From positions 611,420 through 675,419 of the forward strand of contig JAHNZQ020000079.1 of the NCBI GenBank assembly GCA_019155205.2: a stretch of DNA of 64,000 nucleotides, written 5' to 3'. The notes beneath the pieces were generated by a model. The model saw only the letters and a program-made list of their open reading frames with translations, had not been told where the DNA came from and did no database searches. Made by a program: the position numbers and the translations under genes. Within the stretch, counting starts at the first letter, position 1; each line of letters starts with the position of its first letter. Source of the stretch: Gracilaria vermiculophylla. Lineage: Eukaryota > Rhodophyta > Florideophyceae > Gracilariales > Gracilariaceae. Below, piece after piece: positions 12,082 through 22,043 of this stretch.

Positions 12082-12475
12082 ACATTCTCCATCTGATCCG
12101 TCTTTCTAGTCGGCGTCTTGGATGACCAGACACGTAATGTTGTCCTCCCGAGGTGTTTCATCTTCTCCCTTGGTGTAGATTCGCGAGGGCGCGTCCGCTG
12201 CCTGGTGTTTAATGCCAGGGCGGTGGATGATGTTGAACTCGAACTCCAGGAGGCGTAATCTTCACCCTTCCAGGCGACGGGAAGCATCCGTCAAGGACAG
12301 TATCCACTTCAGTGGGGCGTGGTCTATCCTCAAGGTGAAATGAACGCCTTCTATGTACGGGCGTAAAAGCGAAACCGCCCACAAGATGGCAAGGAATTCG
12401 CGTTCCAAGGTGGAGAAGTTCCGTTTCGTAGGGGTGAGGCTGCGACTTCAATATCCGATGAGTTGATGTCCACAT
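12033..12475 (-). pseudogene. Element B RNase H remnant
   Basis: Split between two minus-strand frames. It reads from the GYWSRSLTPTKRNFSTLERE block (12475 side) through LLAILWAVSLLRPYIEG and FTLRIDHAPLKWIL to an RLEGEDYASW-like region. These match the Ty3/gypsy RNase H order, including the HAPLKWIL segment. Frameshifts prevent a continuous product with the RT. Confidence 0.65.
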
Positions 12476-12501
12476 TCCGGTTGCTCCTGTAGGAGGGCAA
12501 A

Positions 12502-13637
12502 TCAGACTTGATATTTACAGGCGTTAGTGTCCAGCACCATTCGACCGTGCCGCCTCGGAAGTCCCAAAATTGATGGTTCTATTACTCTTTTCTTCAGGTT
12601 GTCGAAGGCTTCAAACTCCTCATCCGTCAAGATAGCCAATTGCGTCGGCTTGGCCTTCTCCAAGAGGCGATTTAACGGCATCGATATACGGGAGAAATAA
12701 GGGACAAACCGCCGGAAGAAGTTGCACAACCCAAGGAAGGAGCGGAGCTCCCTCTGGTTTGTGGGAGGGCGAGCTTCCATGATGGCATCCTGAGATTTCC
12801 TGGAAACCTGTAGGCGGCCCGGGAGCACAACGTGCCTCAGATAGTCCAGCGAAGACTTGAAAAAGAAATATTTCTCCAGCTTCAAGGTGAGTCCAGCATC
12901 CTTTAGGAGTTGGAGCACGTGCTTCACATGAATGAGGTGCTCCTCGACGCTGCGGCAGTATATGATGACGTTATCGATATGCACCAAGGCGTACCGCCAC
13001 TTCACCTTTGACAGAAATATGTCCACCGCTCGTTGGAACGTAGCGGGTGCATTCTTCCATCCAAATGGCATCCTTAGGAATCTGAAGATCCCGCAGTGCG
13101 AGCTGAATGTTGTCTTATCCTTACCGGAGTCGTCCATCTCAATCTGCCAGTAGTCGCTGTTGGAATCCTGCGTGCAGAAGATGAACGCAGGACCTAAGGA
13201 GTCGATGCATTCATCCATACGGGGTATCGGTACGAATCGCGTACCGTCACGTCGTTGAGGCGTCTGTAGTAAATACAGAACCTTAAGGAGGCATCTTTCT
13301 CCTTGAAAAACACCACCGGGGAGGCCCATTTGGAAATGGAAGGCTCTATAACGTCCTTCTCCAGCATCCGGTGGACCTCACCGCGTTCGAAATCGCCCGC
13401 ATGGGGTCCGGTCCTCCTCGGGAGTTCATGTATCGGCTTCGCATCGTGTGTGAGCTGGATCCTGTGCTTGGCCAGGCTGACTTGACCTAGGCGACCAGAC
13501 CACATGTACTCAACGGCGGATAGCATCTCCACTACCCTATGGCGATACGCTTCGAATTCATCGCCAATTTGGAGCTTCTCCTGCCAGGTGGCAGGATTCT
13601 CTTCCTCTGGAGCCGTTGAAGTCGCTTCCACTTCCAT
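12502..13637 (-). pseudogene. Element B reverse transcriptase, inactive
   Basis: The piece 13637-13194 carries the entry region (HRIQLTHDAKPIHELPRR, VHRMLEKDVIEPSISKWASP) and the DASLRFCIYYRRLNDVT palm start. The piece 13329-12502 continues with DSNSDYWQIEMDDSGKDKTTF, FRFLRMPFGWKNAPATFQR, and the catalytic strand as ALVHIDNVIIYCRS. The YxDD motif has become HIDN, losing the second catalytic Asp. The thumb and connection follow (RSFLGLCNFFRRFVPYFS, ISMPLNRLLEK). Two overlapping frames need one frameshift near 13200-13330. Confidence 0.85.
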
Positions 13638-13709
13638 GGTGGCGATAGAATCGCGGTCCGCAAGGTCTTCTAATCGAGGAAGGCGAGCCAGTTCTGCAGG
13701 GGAGGGTAG

Positions 13710-14258
13710 TTAAAGTCCGACGACAATTCCTCTCTGGAGCCATAGCGGCGACTCCTTAAGGATGGCGAGCACAACCCTGAAGGGAATGTTCAGTATTATT
13801 TCTATAGCACCATTCCCCACCGGTCCTAGAGATGCGGACACAATACCTACAGGGGCGGCGTCGTGAAACGTCACCTTCCGTAGGCGCGGGTAGATTGCAC
13901 GTACATACCGATCCAAAAAGAAAGTGCCCAATATGCACTGTGTGGCCAAGTTGGCCGCCACGAGGAACCACACTTTCACCTGTAAGGAGTCCAACCGGAG
14001 GTACAAGGGGATTGCGCCGAGGATGGTCAATGCTCGACGCGACGCCTCGCCCACCGTAGAGAGCTTGACAGTGCTCAAAGAGCCGAGAGCAGCCCGCGAG
14101 AACACATCGGCGTGCACCAGATTGGGGCCAGCTTCGGTATCGAGGATAAAGCGCACCGCGTTGGAGGCGAGTGGGGAACATCTTATAGAGGCGAACAATT
14201 TGTAGATCTCACGTTGGAGCGTGCAAACAGAATCCTCAAAGGCGTCGAAGGGGTCCAA
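13710..14258 (-). pseudogene. Element B aspartic protease
   Basis: A 182-residue frame with AVRFILDTEAGPNLVHADV, where the retropepsin D-T-G loop is DTEAG, an altered active-site loop. Downstream CILGTFFLDRYVRAIYPRLRK matches the conserved LG(T/M)DFL-type segment near the end of Ty3/gypsy proteases. It sits between gag and RT with no overlap. The altered active-site loop suggests loss of function. Confidence 0.7.
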
Positions 14259-15496
14259 TGGGAATGGGAGGCCCGCCCATTTTGCGTCGATGGAGCAGAC
14301 GACTTCTCCCTCTTTCCTAAAGGCGACCTTCGTGGAGCTGGGGTTCGATGGTAAGGAGCCACGCGGAGCCTCTACGCAGGGCCCTGAGAGTTTTACTGGT
14401 TGGAGAGGGGCTGGGATTCAGTCGGGGATGGCTGCTGCAGTTGCGCATTGAGATGCGACGTGTTCCCTTGAGGTGCAACCGGCTTGGACACCGGCACTTG
14501 CGTTGCGGGTGCAAGTGACAGTGGGACAGGCTGTACCTCCAGTGATGCGCGGTATCCGTACTTTCCTTGAGGGGAGCGGATGTGGCGATGTGCGCTTCGA
14601 TAACTTCCGCTCTCCGTTGATGTGTCCTTCAGGTCCTGGAAATTCTTCTCCCGTTCCTGAATTATGCCAGCCCTCATTGCCAGTGTGAGAGTCATACAGT
14701 GTACTGGCTCTCGAGACAAGCAAATACTGCAAAGCGATGGATAGACTCGAGGGTTTGCAAGTCGGACACTCCTGTAAGATCCTGCTGAGTGGTACGAAGT
14801 GGAGAAAGAGGGTGTCCTCGTCCTAGGCGGTGCTACCTGAGATGAGGCGTATGCGACAGGGCCTCTTGCTCTCCTACGAGCGTGAGCTCGTCAACCTCCT
14901 CCGAGGTGCTGGAGTCCAACGTCAGGGCGCGAAGGTTCCTTGAAGCCGTCGGTTTGTGCAAAAATGGAGCATGGCTACGACGAGCGGCACAGTGGGTATC
15001 CCCATAGGATTCCGCGAAACGCGCTAACTCCGTATAGATGGACTTTGGGTGCGTTTTCAGGTGATTACGCACCCTTGCGCGTATCGAGGAAAGGAGTTCC
15101 TCGACAAACAACGACTTCAACCGTCATTCGGAATACACGTTCCCACACCGTAAGGCCTTCGTCCACAGCTTCTGTGAAAACTTCGTCTCCGTCATTCACC
15201 TGTTCTGCTTATAGGAGATGACTTCAGCGTCAGCATCGGCTATTACATCGTCTGCGGCGTACCTTTTCAGGAGAAAATTCACCACCTCCGGGACCGTCGT
15301 CCAGATCTCCGTTACAGCGTCATCCACAATAGTGCTCTCCCCCGTGAGGCACAGATGCACCAGCTAGTGCACTTGGCCTGTGAGGTAGAACTGAAAGCAC
15401 CCTACGGCGGCACCTTGATGGACACCATGGGCATTACACGCTGGACGGAAGCGTGTGAGAAAATTCAAAACCGAGATGGGGTCTTCGCCTGAGAAG

Positions 15497-16049
15497 TGTG
15501 GTACTGTCAGCCCTCCAGTCGAGGTAGTAAAGCACAAAGTCCGTTAGGAGTTTTTGTTGACTCCAAAGGCGCGTATTCCTAAGGTGGTCTCCGGTATCCG
15601 CTGTCGCGAGCCGGGGGAGTCCTGAAAGGGATCCGCAAACACCAAGCGGAGAGGGAGGTTCACTGGGCGGACAATGCTCCTACAGGCGCTGCTATGATGC
15701 GACCTGGGGATCGGCGGCTTAGAAACCTGCGCGAATAGACAAGAGACTCCAACCGAAAAATATAGAAGAAGAGTCAAGGGTGCTTGTCTTTACTTCCCCA
15801 GAGGTGGAGCTCAACCGGCAGCTTAAATATCTAGCCGGGAGCCCGCCTCTGCAGGTCGCACTACTGTGCTAATTACCTGCATAAAATATGTAAAATAAAT
15901 AATAAATTCTACCGTACCTTAAGGATACTGTAGCGCACGCGGGCAATATTATGCACCACATGGCCCAGCTAATAAATTACGACCCCTCCTTAGGAATATT
16001 ATGCCTTAAGGCCAAACCACCATATTTCCGTAGGAGCCACTGTACTACA
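15497..16049 (-). mobile_element. Solo LTR of element B's family, inserted in gag
   Basis: A 553-bp sequence with TG...CA ends (TGTGGTACTG at the low end, GTACTACA at the high end), homologous over its length to the LTRs at 7026-7568 and 17803-18353. It is flanked by AGAAG (15492-15496) and AGAGG (16050-16054), a 5-bp target-site duplication with one mismatch. The gag frame resumes in register across it, so it is an insertion and not the element's own 5' LTR, even though protease and RT lie downstream. Confidence 0.85.
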
Positions 16050-16648
16050 AGAGGGAGTGCTAATTAATTGGAATATACATGCGGCGCTGGATCTTCGTGA
16101 GTCGTTTAGCGACCAACGCTTCGTAAAGACTGGAGCGATAATTCAACCTGCAGGTGTCATAATCCACCACTTTGGCGAAGAAGTCCTTAAGTGGGACCAC
16201 TTTCCTGACCCTTCTGCTTTTCTCGTTGGGAGGTATACTGTCCTTCGAGCTGGAGCTGTTTATGGATTTGGAGTCTGAGCTTCTCTCCGAATCATTGTCT
16301 CACTTTCTTCTTTTCTCCCTCCGTTTCTTTCGGCCTCTTTTCTTGAGGTGGTGTTGGTTGCTGACGATACCCACGTTATTTCGATCCACTCGAGGAGTAA
16401 TCAGTCCTTCTCTCCTTGGGTGAATTCCTTCGCGACCGGCATCTTGTCCTCTTCCGTGAGGCGTCAGGTCCGGACGGCGCAAAGAAAGATTCCTGAGGTT
16501 TTACAGTTTCCCTACGGCAGTATCCTTTCCTTCTCTGGCGTAGGAAGGTGGCAGTATCCTGTCCTTCTCTGCCTGGGGTCACATTAGATGTTGATAGAGG
16601 GAACCTCTCCTGTACGAAAGAAGAAAGTTGCAATGTCGCTGCATGGAG

Positions 16649-17101
16649 TGTAGTACAGTGGCTCCTACGGAATTATGGTGGTTTGGCCTTATGGCATAAT
16701 ATTCCTAAGGAGGGTTCGTAATTTATTAGCTGGGCCACGTGGTGCAAAATATTGCCTGCGTGCGCTACAGTATCCTTAAGGTACGGTAGAATTTATTATT
16801 TATTTTAGATATTTTATGCAGGTAATTAGCACAGTAGTGCGACCTGCCGAGGTGGGCTCCCGGCTAGATATTTANNNNNNNNNNNNNNNNNNNNNNNNNN
16901 NNNNNNNNNNNNNNNNNNNNNNNNNNNNNNNNNNNNNNNNNNNNNNNNNNNNNNNNNNNNNNNNNNNNNNNNNNGAATTCCCCCGGCTCGCGACAGCGGA
17001 TACCGGAGACCACCTTTAGGAACACGCGCCTTTGGAGTCACCAAAAACTCCTAACGGACGTTGTGCTTTACTACCTCGACAGGAGGGCTGACAGTACCAC
17101 A
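16649..17101 (+). mobile_element. Second solo LTR in gag, opposite orientation
   Basis: Starts TGTAGTACAG and ends GTACCACA on the plus strand, the reverse of the 15497-16049 copy, to which it is very similar. It is bounded by perfect 5-bp duplications TGGAG at 16644-16648 and 17102-17106. It contains a 100-N gap. The paralogue has about 201 bp between the sequences flanking the gap, so the true length should be near 555 bp. Confidence 0.88.
16875..16974. other. Assembly gap inside the second solo LTR
   Basis: One hundred N. Left flank ends AGATATTTA and right flank begins GAATTCCCCCGG. In the paralogous LTR the same two landmarks lie about 200 bp apart (15622-15824), so the run of N is a placeholder and not a measured length. 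Confidence 0.95.
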
Positions 17102-17786
17102 TGGAGCAGCTGCGCGGTTTGAAATCGTACCTCCGCACGGATCACATCTGAGATCAACTCAAGGAAGGGGTCGGAATCCAGCAAAATACCCACAGCACGG
17201 TGAGCGCTCACCGGTGTGATTACCTTCACATGGACGTAGCGGCGCACTTTGAAGTGAGCTCCAACACCTGCAGGTATTCTTCCGACCAGCTCTTGTGAGA
17301 GCCAATCCGTAAGGCTTGGGGCCAGTGACTCCAGGAGGGAGTTAGCCTCCGGGTCTCCCGTTTTTGCAGCTCCTGAAGTGGCGACTGAGATGCCGCGTGC
17401 GGTTCTTCAACCTCCACATTGGCGTTCTCCAGAGGTGTTGCGGGGGATTTCGCTTGCCTCCGATCGTGCATTCTTCTAAGGCGATTCCTGAAACGCAGCA
17501 CAGAGGAGCCAGGATTCCTAAGCAGACTTTCAGAGTCCTCCAGTCTGGCGGCCATATCCTTGGGAGTGCTGCGCATGCTGCACACACCCACATAGTTGGT
17601 TGCTTGAGGGTCCTGTAGGGGAGTTTCCAATGAAGGTTCTGAGGGGTCTACATAGGAGTAGGTCGGGGGTGATTTCCTTCCACTTCCGAAAGACCTTAAG
17701 AAAGAACTCCACTGTTAGGTTTCGATCGTTTCAAACTAGAAATGCTGTTCTGTCGCGACTTTTGCGATTCTTCTAGCTGACCTTCT

Positions 17787-17802
17787 AAGTCGGGAGACCA
17801 GT
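17787..17802 (-). other. Possible primer-binding site of element B
   Basis: Directly after the 5' LTR the minus strand reads AC then TGGTCTCCCGACTT. A TGG start two bases inside the LTR is where the 3' CCA end of a priming tRNA would pair. I cannot name the tRNA. Confidence 0.4.
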
Positions 17803-18353
17803 TGTGGTACATTCAGTTCTTTTTTTGAAGTGATAGCGCACAACTTTCGTTAGTAGTACTGGGTGACTCCAAAGAAGCGAGATTCTATAGATGTTTTCCG
17901 GTAATTACGGTCATGAACCGGGAGAATTCTAAAGGAGGGTCCATAAGCACTAAGCGGAGAACGAAATTTATTGGGTGGACAATTCTCTTAAAGGGTCTGC
18001 TATGAGGCAGCCTGGGCATTAATAGCTTCAAAACCTAAAGGCAATCGACAAGATTCTCCATCCGGAATTTGTAGAAAACGCAATGGTGCTTAGTTTGCTT
18101 TCCCTAGTGATGGGAATCATCTGGCAGATTAAGAAACGTACTGAGAGCCTGCCTCGAAAGGTCTTACTATTGTAGTGATTGCATGCACCAAGTACCATAA
18201 CTAATCTAGATTTTTCTGTTTTTCAAGGGTAATGTAGCACACGTAGGCCGAATATTGTACAACGCGGCTGAGTTAATAAAATTAGAACCCTTTTTAGAAA
18301 TATCCTGTGGTAAAGACACATGAAAATATCACCTTAAGATCCACTGTACTACA
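17803..18353 (-). repeat. Element B 5' LTR, strongly diverged
   Basis: A 551-bp sequence from TGTGGTACAT to GTACTACA, colinear with the other three LTR copies but AT-enriched and clearly the most diverged. It is upstream of gag in the element's orientation, with a possible primer-binding site inside it. Its divergence from the 3' LTR indicates an old insertion. Confidence 0.75.
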
Positions 18354-19085
18354 CGCATTGCGACGTTTGCACAAGCAAAAAGAATCGCGCAACGTTAGCG
18401 CTGAGAGACCTATTAAACACATTACGGGAGGATGGATTCGACCCAGTCATCTTCAATTGAGAAGAAGATATTGAATGTGGTACCATAAAAGCTTGAATTT
18501 CTGGGCAAACATACCTTTTTACTATCGGTTCTTCTCTTCTCTCTTGTCTACCGGTACCTGTTCTTGATCGTTTTGCTGATGTGCACCCTTTTCACTTGCC
18601 CACGCCAGTGCCGGCGCCGTGCAAGCTCCCAATGGCCACGTGTGTCTCTTACATTTGCCCACGTGGCCACCTTTGTTTTTGACTTGAAAAAGTTAAAAGT
18701 TGTTTTACTTCATTCTGTTTTTCTATTTATAATCTTAGCGAGATAAATTCTATTCACCTTGTAAGAAAACTAATAGTTTTGTACTTGAAGCTTATTAAAT
18801 GTTTTGCTGCAATCAGCTCTCCCTTCAACTGAAATGATCAGGACTGCATTCAGACTGAAATACGTTTGATAGCTGCAAAACACGTAAGTCGAAATGCATA
18901 CAGATGATGCGATACTTTCATCACACCGAGCTCGCATGTTGAAGTGTAAGAGGTGTTTACGGGATTTATAAAGATGTACTCTCAAACGAAATAACCCTGC
19001 ATGCCTGGTGACTAGCGTGTAGGGGTAATTTTGAACAACACCTAACCAAAGTCTCCCGCTGTGCTCAGGTAAGAAAGATCAGTGT
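18354..19085. other. Intergenic sequence between element B and the gene island
   Basis: About 730 bp. I see no supported gene, RNA or repeat beyond pyrimidine-rich stretches near 18530-18560. It should contain the promoter of the gene at 19086. Confidence 0.5.
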
Positions 19086-20321
19086 ATGAAGAACTTTCAA
19101 GAATCGGGTTCATTCCTGATCTATGTCGTATTTCTCGGGCTTTGTACCAGTTCTGTGTGTCATGGTTTTGTTCTTCCATCTCTATCGATAAGACATGCGC
19201 AAGCGCAACAGCCCTTGGGCCTTGATACAGCACCAAGTGCTGTGAAGACATTCATGTTTACGAACTTGCACTGGTGGGAGTCTGTCGATCATCAGCTTAC
19301 AACGATTGCTACTTTGTTAGCTTTGGCGCAGAACACTACCTCAGTTGCGGTGCTTCCGGCCTTCCCTTCCAAGGAAGAAGACTCCATGAGCTCCAACAGA
19401 TCTCTTCTGGGTGACTTCTATGACATTTCAGCAGTGAAGAGATTGCAGGCGGTGTTGACTTTACGAGAGTTTATGGGAACAGAAGAGTACCAAAAGCTAA
19501 AAGCGGAGAAGACAGGATCTATTCCCTTTCCGAAACTCTCGCAAGAGGAGTACGAGGCCCGCTTGAAAATTTTTGGACACTTACAGACAACTCAGATTGC
19601 CCTTGCCATGCCATCGATTGATCCTGAGAATACAAGTCAGAGATGCGATCGCTACGGGGGAACGGTCCATGTGTCGAGTGACGGGAAAACCAGGTTCATA
19701 TTCCTTGACCGAATTCATTTCCTTCATTTCTGCACGGAGAAGTTCATGCCATGGTGGTACACCATTCGACATCGTATTTCGCCGAGGAAGCCATTCCAGG
19801 ATGTAGCAAATCACTATTTGGCGAGAAGCAATAGGCCTTTGACGGTTGTGCACGTGAATGACGTTTTGGAGCACCAAAAGGAACGCGAAGATGAAGAAAT
19901 CGAACGATACGCGCGTCAAATTGTAGATTCGCTGAGGAACAATCAAGCCATTAGTGGAACGCTCTACATAATCTCCGCCAAACAAGGAAAGAACGTGAAC
20001 AAGGTCATCAATCTTCTTAAAGAAGAGTTCGAGAGTATTCATGATTGCTCACAGTTTTACAATTGTCTCACAGAGGTTCCGAGGGATGTATTAGATGGAA
20101 CGTTGAATGACGACGAGTACAAAACGCTTTTTAAATCTGAAGAATCTTTGAAGGTACTTGAATGGAGCCTCGGTTCCCAAGCAGATTTGTTCATCGGAAA
20201 TATCTATTCTCCGTTCTCAAGGAACATCTGTTTACATCGAAAGCTACACGGAATGGCCTATTCTGCGTTACGAGGCTTTTCGGAATTAAGAAAAGTTTGG
20301 GCGTGGAATCTCCTGCGCTAA
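19086..20321 (+). CDS. GDP-fucose protein O-fucosyltransferase-like glycosyltransferase
   Basis: A 411-residue protein with a hydrophobic N-terminus (FLIYVVFLGLCTSSVCHGFV) that acts as a signal peptide or anchor. It has the layout of O-fucosyltransferase-like enzymes: an early TNLHWWESVDHQLTTIATLLALA segment of the nucleotide-sugar fold, a central VVHVND motif near residue 257, and a C-terminal ADLFIGNIYSPFSRNI motif near 370-385, where this family has its conserved D-x-FxGNxxSxFS donor-binding loop. The family transfers fucose from GDP-fucose to protein in the ER or Golgi. The substrate here is unknown. The gene is intron-free and converges on the PDI-like gene. The family call rests on the C-terminal motif and fold pattern; another GT-B enzyme with the same loop is possible. 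Confidence 0.6.
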   Translation: MKNFQESGSFLIYVVFLGLCTSSVCHGFVLPSLSIRHAQAQQPLGLDTAPSAVKTFMFTNLHWWESVDHQLTTIATLLALAQNTTSVAVLPAFPSKEEDSMSSNRSLLGDFYDISAVKRLQAVLTLREFMGTEEYQKLKAEKTGSIPFPKLSQEEYEARLKIFGHLQTTQIALAMPSIDPENTSQRCDRYGGTVHVSSDGKTRFIFLDRIHFLHFCTEKFMPWWYTIRHRISPRKPFQDVANHYLARSNRPLTVVHVNDVLEHQKEREDEEIERYARQIVDSLRNNQAISGTLYIISAKQGKNVNKVINLLKEEFESIHDCSQFYNCLTEVPRDVLDGTLNDDEYKTLFKSEESLKVLEWSLGSQADLFIGNIYSPFSRNICLHRKLHGMAYSALRGFSELRKVWAWNLLR

Positions 20322-20595
20322 GCACAGGCAAGTTTATTGTCCATAGCGCAATACATCCGATTTCCATTCTTTGTCCGCTATAAGAGTTTTATCATACAAA
20401 CTTGAATTGCTTCATTTTGTTTCAAATACTCACACAGAAGATACTTTCATTTTGCTCTTTTACCGTAGTAGATCATACCAAACACTAAATTTAATACAAG
20501 AGGTAATACAGCTGTGATTATAGCCCAAACCTAAACTTAAGCCTTTTTCTTGACATGCAAAAGAAAAACGTGAGTACCAGCAGACCACGTACCCA

Positions 20596-21732
20596 TCACA
20601 ATTCTTCCTTGACAGTCTCCATGGTGTCTTTGCTCTTACGACGCTGTTGGTAAATCTGCCTAATCTGCTCAGCATGCTCTTCCTCGTTTGCAAACAGGAC
20701 ACCACTTTCTTTCATTTGCTGGTACTCTGTTTCTGACAGTGTGTACGTCCCGCCACCCTCTTTTTCAACATCGTGTGGCTCAATACCAATTTCATACATG
20801 ACCCTGTCGGAAATAAACTGGATGATGTTCTCGGTGTCATCGAGGTCGTCGTCACAAGGCATGGGCTTCTTGCAAAGCGGCATATCGGCGGGCTCACAGG
20901 TCGGGAAGTAAAGGCATGTTGGTGTGTCGCCCAGTTCAAAACGACGAAGCAAAGACTGATCCTCAGAAACATCGGCCAACGCAATAGTGACATTATCTGC
21001 ACCGGTGAACGCGCTACTGGCCTGTCGCCATTGGATGATGATGTCCTTCAGGAAGGGGTCGTCTTTGTCATAAAACAAGACAATAAAGCGATCATCAGCA
21101 TTCGCAAAAATGTGCTTGTCAAAATTTTGAGACGTTAACGGCGTAGGTTCGCGGATGCCCATTTTGCTAATGCCATCATCGTAAACAAACTGGCGTTCCT
21201 GCTCAGTCAAGTCTTCTTGCGGATTGTTAGAAACGGCTGAGCCCAGATTGTACGGGTGCTTTTTCCGCCACTTAAGAAAGCTCTCTCGCGGGCTGAAATG
21301 AATGACTGGGGAGCCGGTGTGATTATTAACGAATTCGGCTATGACCTCTGCCCATCGCCAGTCAGAAAACTCCGCCGGATGCGTGGCGCTGTTGTGCAGG
21401 TCATAGCCGCGGGGGAAGAAGAGAATGGTGGGGAAGCCGCGAACGCCAAGCTTCTGGGCTATGGCCGGTTCTTGATCGGCGTCGGCGCGCGCGACGAGCA
21501 GGTCGGGATCGTCTCGCACGGCTTTGGCAATGGCCTTAATCTCCGAAGACAGGGCGCGGCAGTGATCGCACCAAGAAACGGTGAGAAATAGCAGAAGCGG
21601 ATTGGAGCCCAACGAAGCGATGAAGGATTCATAGGTGAGCGTATCCAGGTATCGAGCCTCATTGCGAGCAGGCAGGGTGAGAAGAAGGAAGCAAGCAAGC
21701 AGAGCGAGAGGGCGGACGAGAGACGGCAGCAT
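20596..21732 (-). CDS. Protein disulfide isomerase-like ER protein
   Basis: A 378-residue protein with a signal peptide (residues 1-26, leucine-rich) and a thioredoxin domain at about 30-140. The redox motif is WCDHC (SWCDHCRALSSEIK) and the cis-proline loop is GVRGFPTILFFP. A second thioredoxin-like domain (about 205-320) has the fold pattern (RFIVLFYDKDDPFLKDIIIQW) but no CxxC, as in non-catalytic b-type PDI domains. The C-terminus is KEEL, a variant of the KDEL retrieval signal, so ER residence is likely. The expected role is oxidation or isomerisation of disulfides in secretory proteins. A cysteine-rich loop (TCEPADMPLCKKPMPC) lies after the second domain and is unusual. Its 3' end converges on the O-fucosyltransferase-like gene. 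Confidence 0.8.
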   Translation of the reverse strand: MLPSLVRPLALLACFLLLTLPARNEARYLDTLTYESFIASLGSNPLLLFLTVSWCDHCRALSSEIKAIAKAVRDDPDLLVARADADQEPAIAQKLGVRGFPTILFFPRGYDLHNSATHPAEFSDWRWAEVIAEFVNNHTGSPVIHFSPRESFLKWRKKHPYNLGSAVSNNPQEDLTEQERQFVYDDGISKMGIREPTPLTSQNFDKHIFANADDRFIVLFYDKDDPFLKDIIIQWRQASSAFTGADNVTIALADVSEDQSLLRRFELGDTPTCLYFPTCEPADMPLCKKPMPCDDDLDDTENIIQFISDRVMYEIGIEPHDVEKEGGGTYTLSETEYQQMKESGVLFANEEEHAEQIRQIYQQRRKSKDTMETVKEEL

Positions 21733-22043
21733 CGAGGAGACGACCGAGGGGCTGAACCCGGGGACGGGGGAGAAAGTTGAAGCCCATAGCGGTGCGGGCG
21801 GTGAAGATGTCAGGGGAGGGAGTTAGTGAGCGAAGGCTTAGGGGGAACGGGGAGGGTGTTGTACACGCGCTTACAGCGCGCGGGATGGCGGCGGTTGGCG
21901 CGAATGGAAACGGATTTTCACAAGGCGCTGATTGGCGGCTCGGGGGCGGAGCCAATGCGCGGAGTTGTCCCAGCACAGCGGCGGCGCGCAGCGACGGGCA
22001 GCACGCGGCTGACAGCGCGCGCGTGCTGCATCGGCTGTGCCGG

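Larger units (their letters stand above)
14393..17700 (-). pseudogene. Element B gag, interrupted by two solo LTRs
   Basis: Gag sequence on the minus strand occupies 17700-17107, 16643-16055 and 15491-14393. Removing each inserted LTR plus one target-site copy brings the reading frame back into register on both sides, so all three blocks are one gene. Visible parts are: the N-terminal helical region (17630-17226, then a frame change), an Arg/Ser-rich region (16633-16376), the pre-core segment VPLKDFFAKVVDYDTCRLNY, one in-frame TAG, the gag core start HSLSGEDPISVLNFLTRF, another stop, a C-lobe (LFVEELLSSIRARVRNHLK, 15120-14833) and a knuckle-like cysteine cluster CSICLSREPVHC near 14720. Confidence 0.75.
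7026..18353 (-). mobile_element. Element B: Ty3/gypsy chromovirus with two nested solo LTRs
   Basis: Minus-strand order is: 5' LTR (18353-17803), possible primer-binding site, gag (17700-14393, interrupted twice), protease (14258-13710), reverse transcriptase (13637-12502), RNase H (12475-12033), integrase with chromodomain (12081-10222), a long spacer with plus-strand reading frames (10146-7632), a polypurine tract (7581-7569) and the 3' LTR (7568-7026). The chromodomain places it in the chromovirus clade. The RT and integrase active sites are mutated, so the element is dead. I do not see matching target-site duplications outside the two LTRs (AGATC before 7026, CGCAT after 18353). Confidence 0.85.

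Noticed and set aside
15497..16049. Reading this as the 5' LTR of element B with the element ending at 16049
   Set aside because: Gag homology continues in phase on the high-coordinate side, and no primer-binding site or polypurine tract borders it. The real outer LTR is 17803-18353.
20322..20595. A small gene or RNA between the O-fucosyltransferase-like and PDI-like genes
   Set aside because: Only 274 bp, with no frame or structure beyond expected 3' UTRs.
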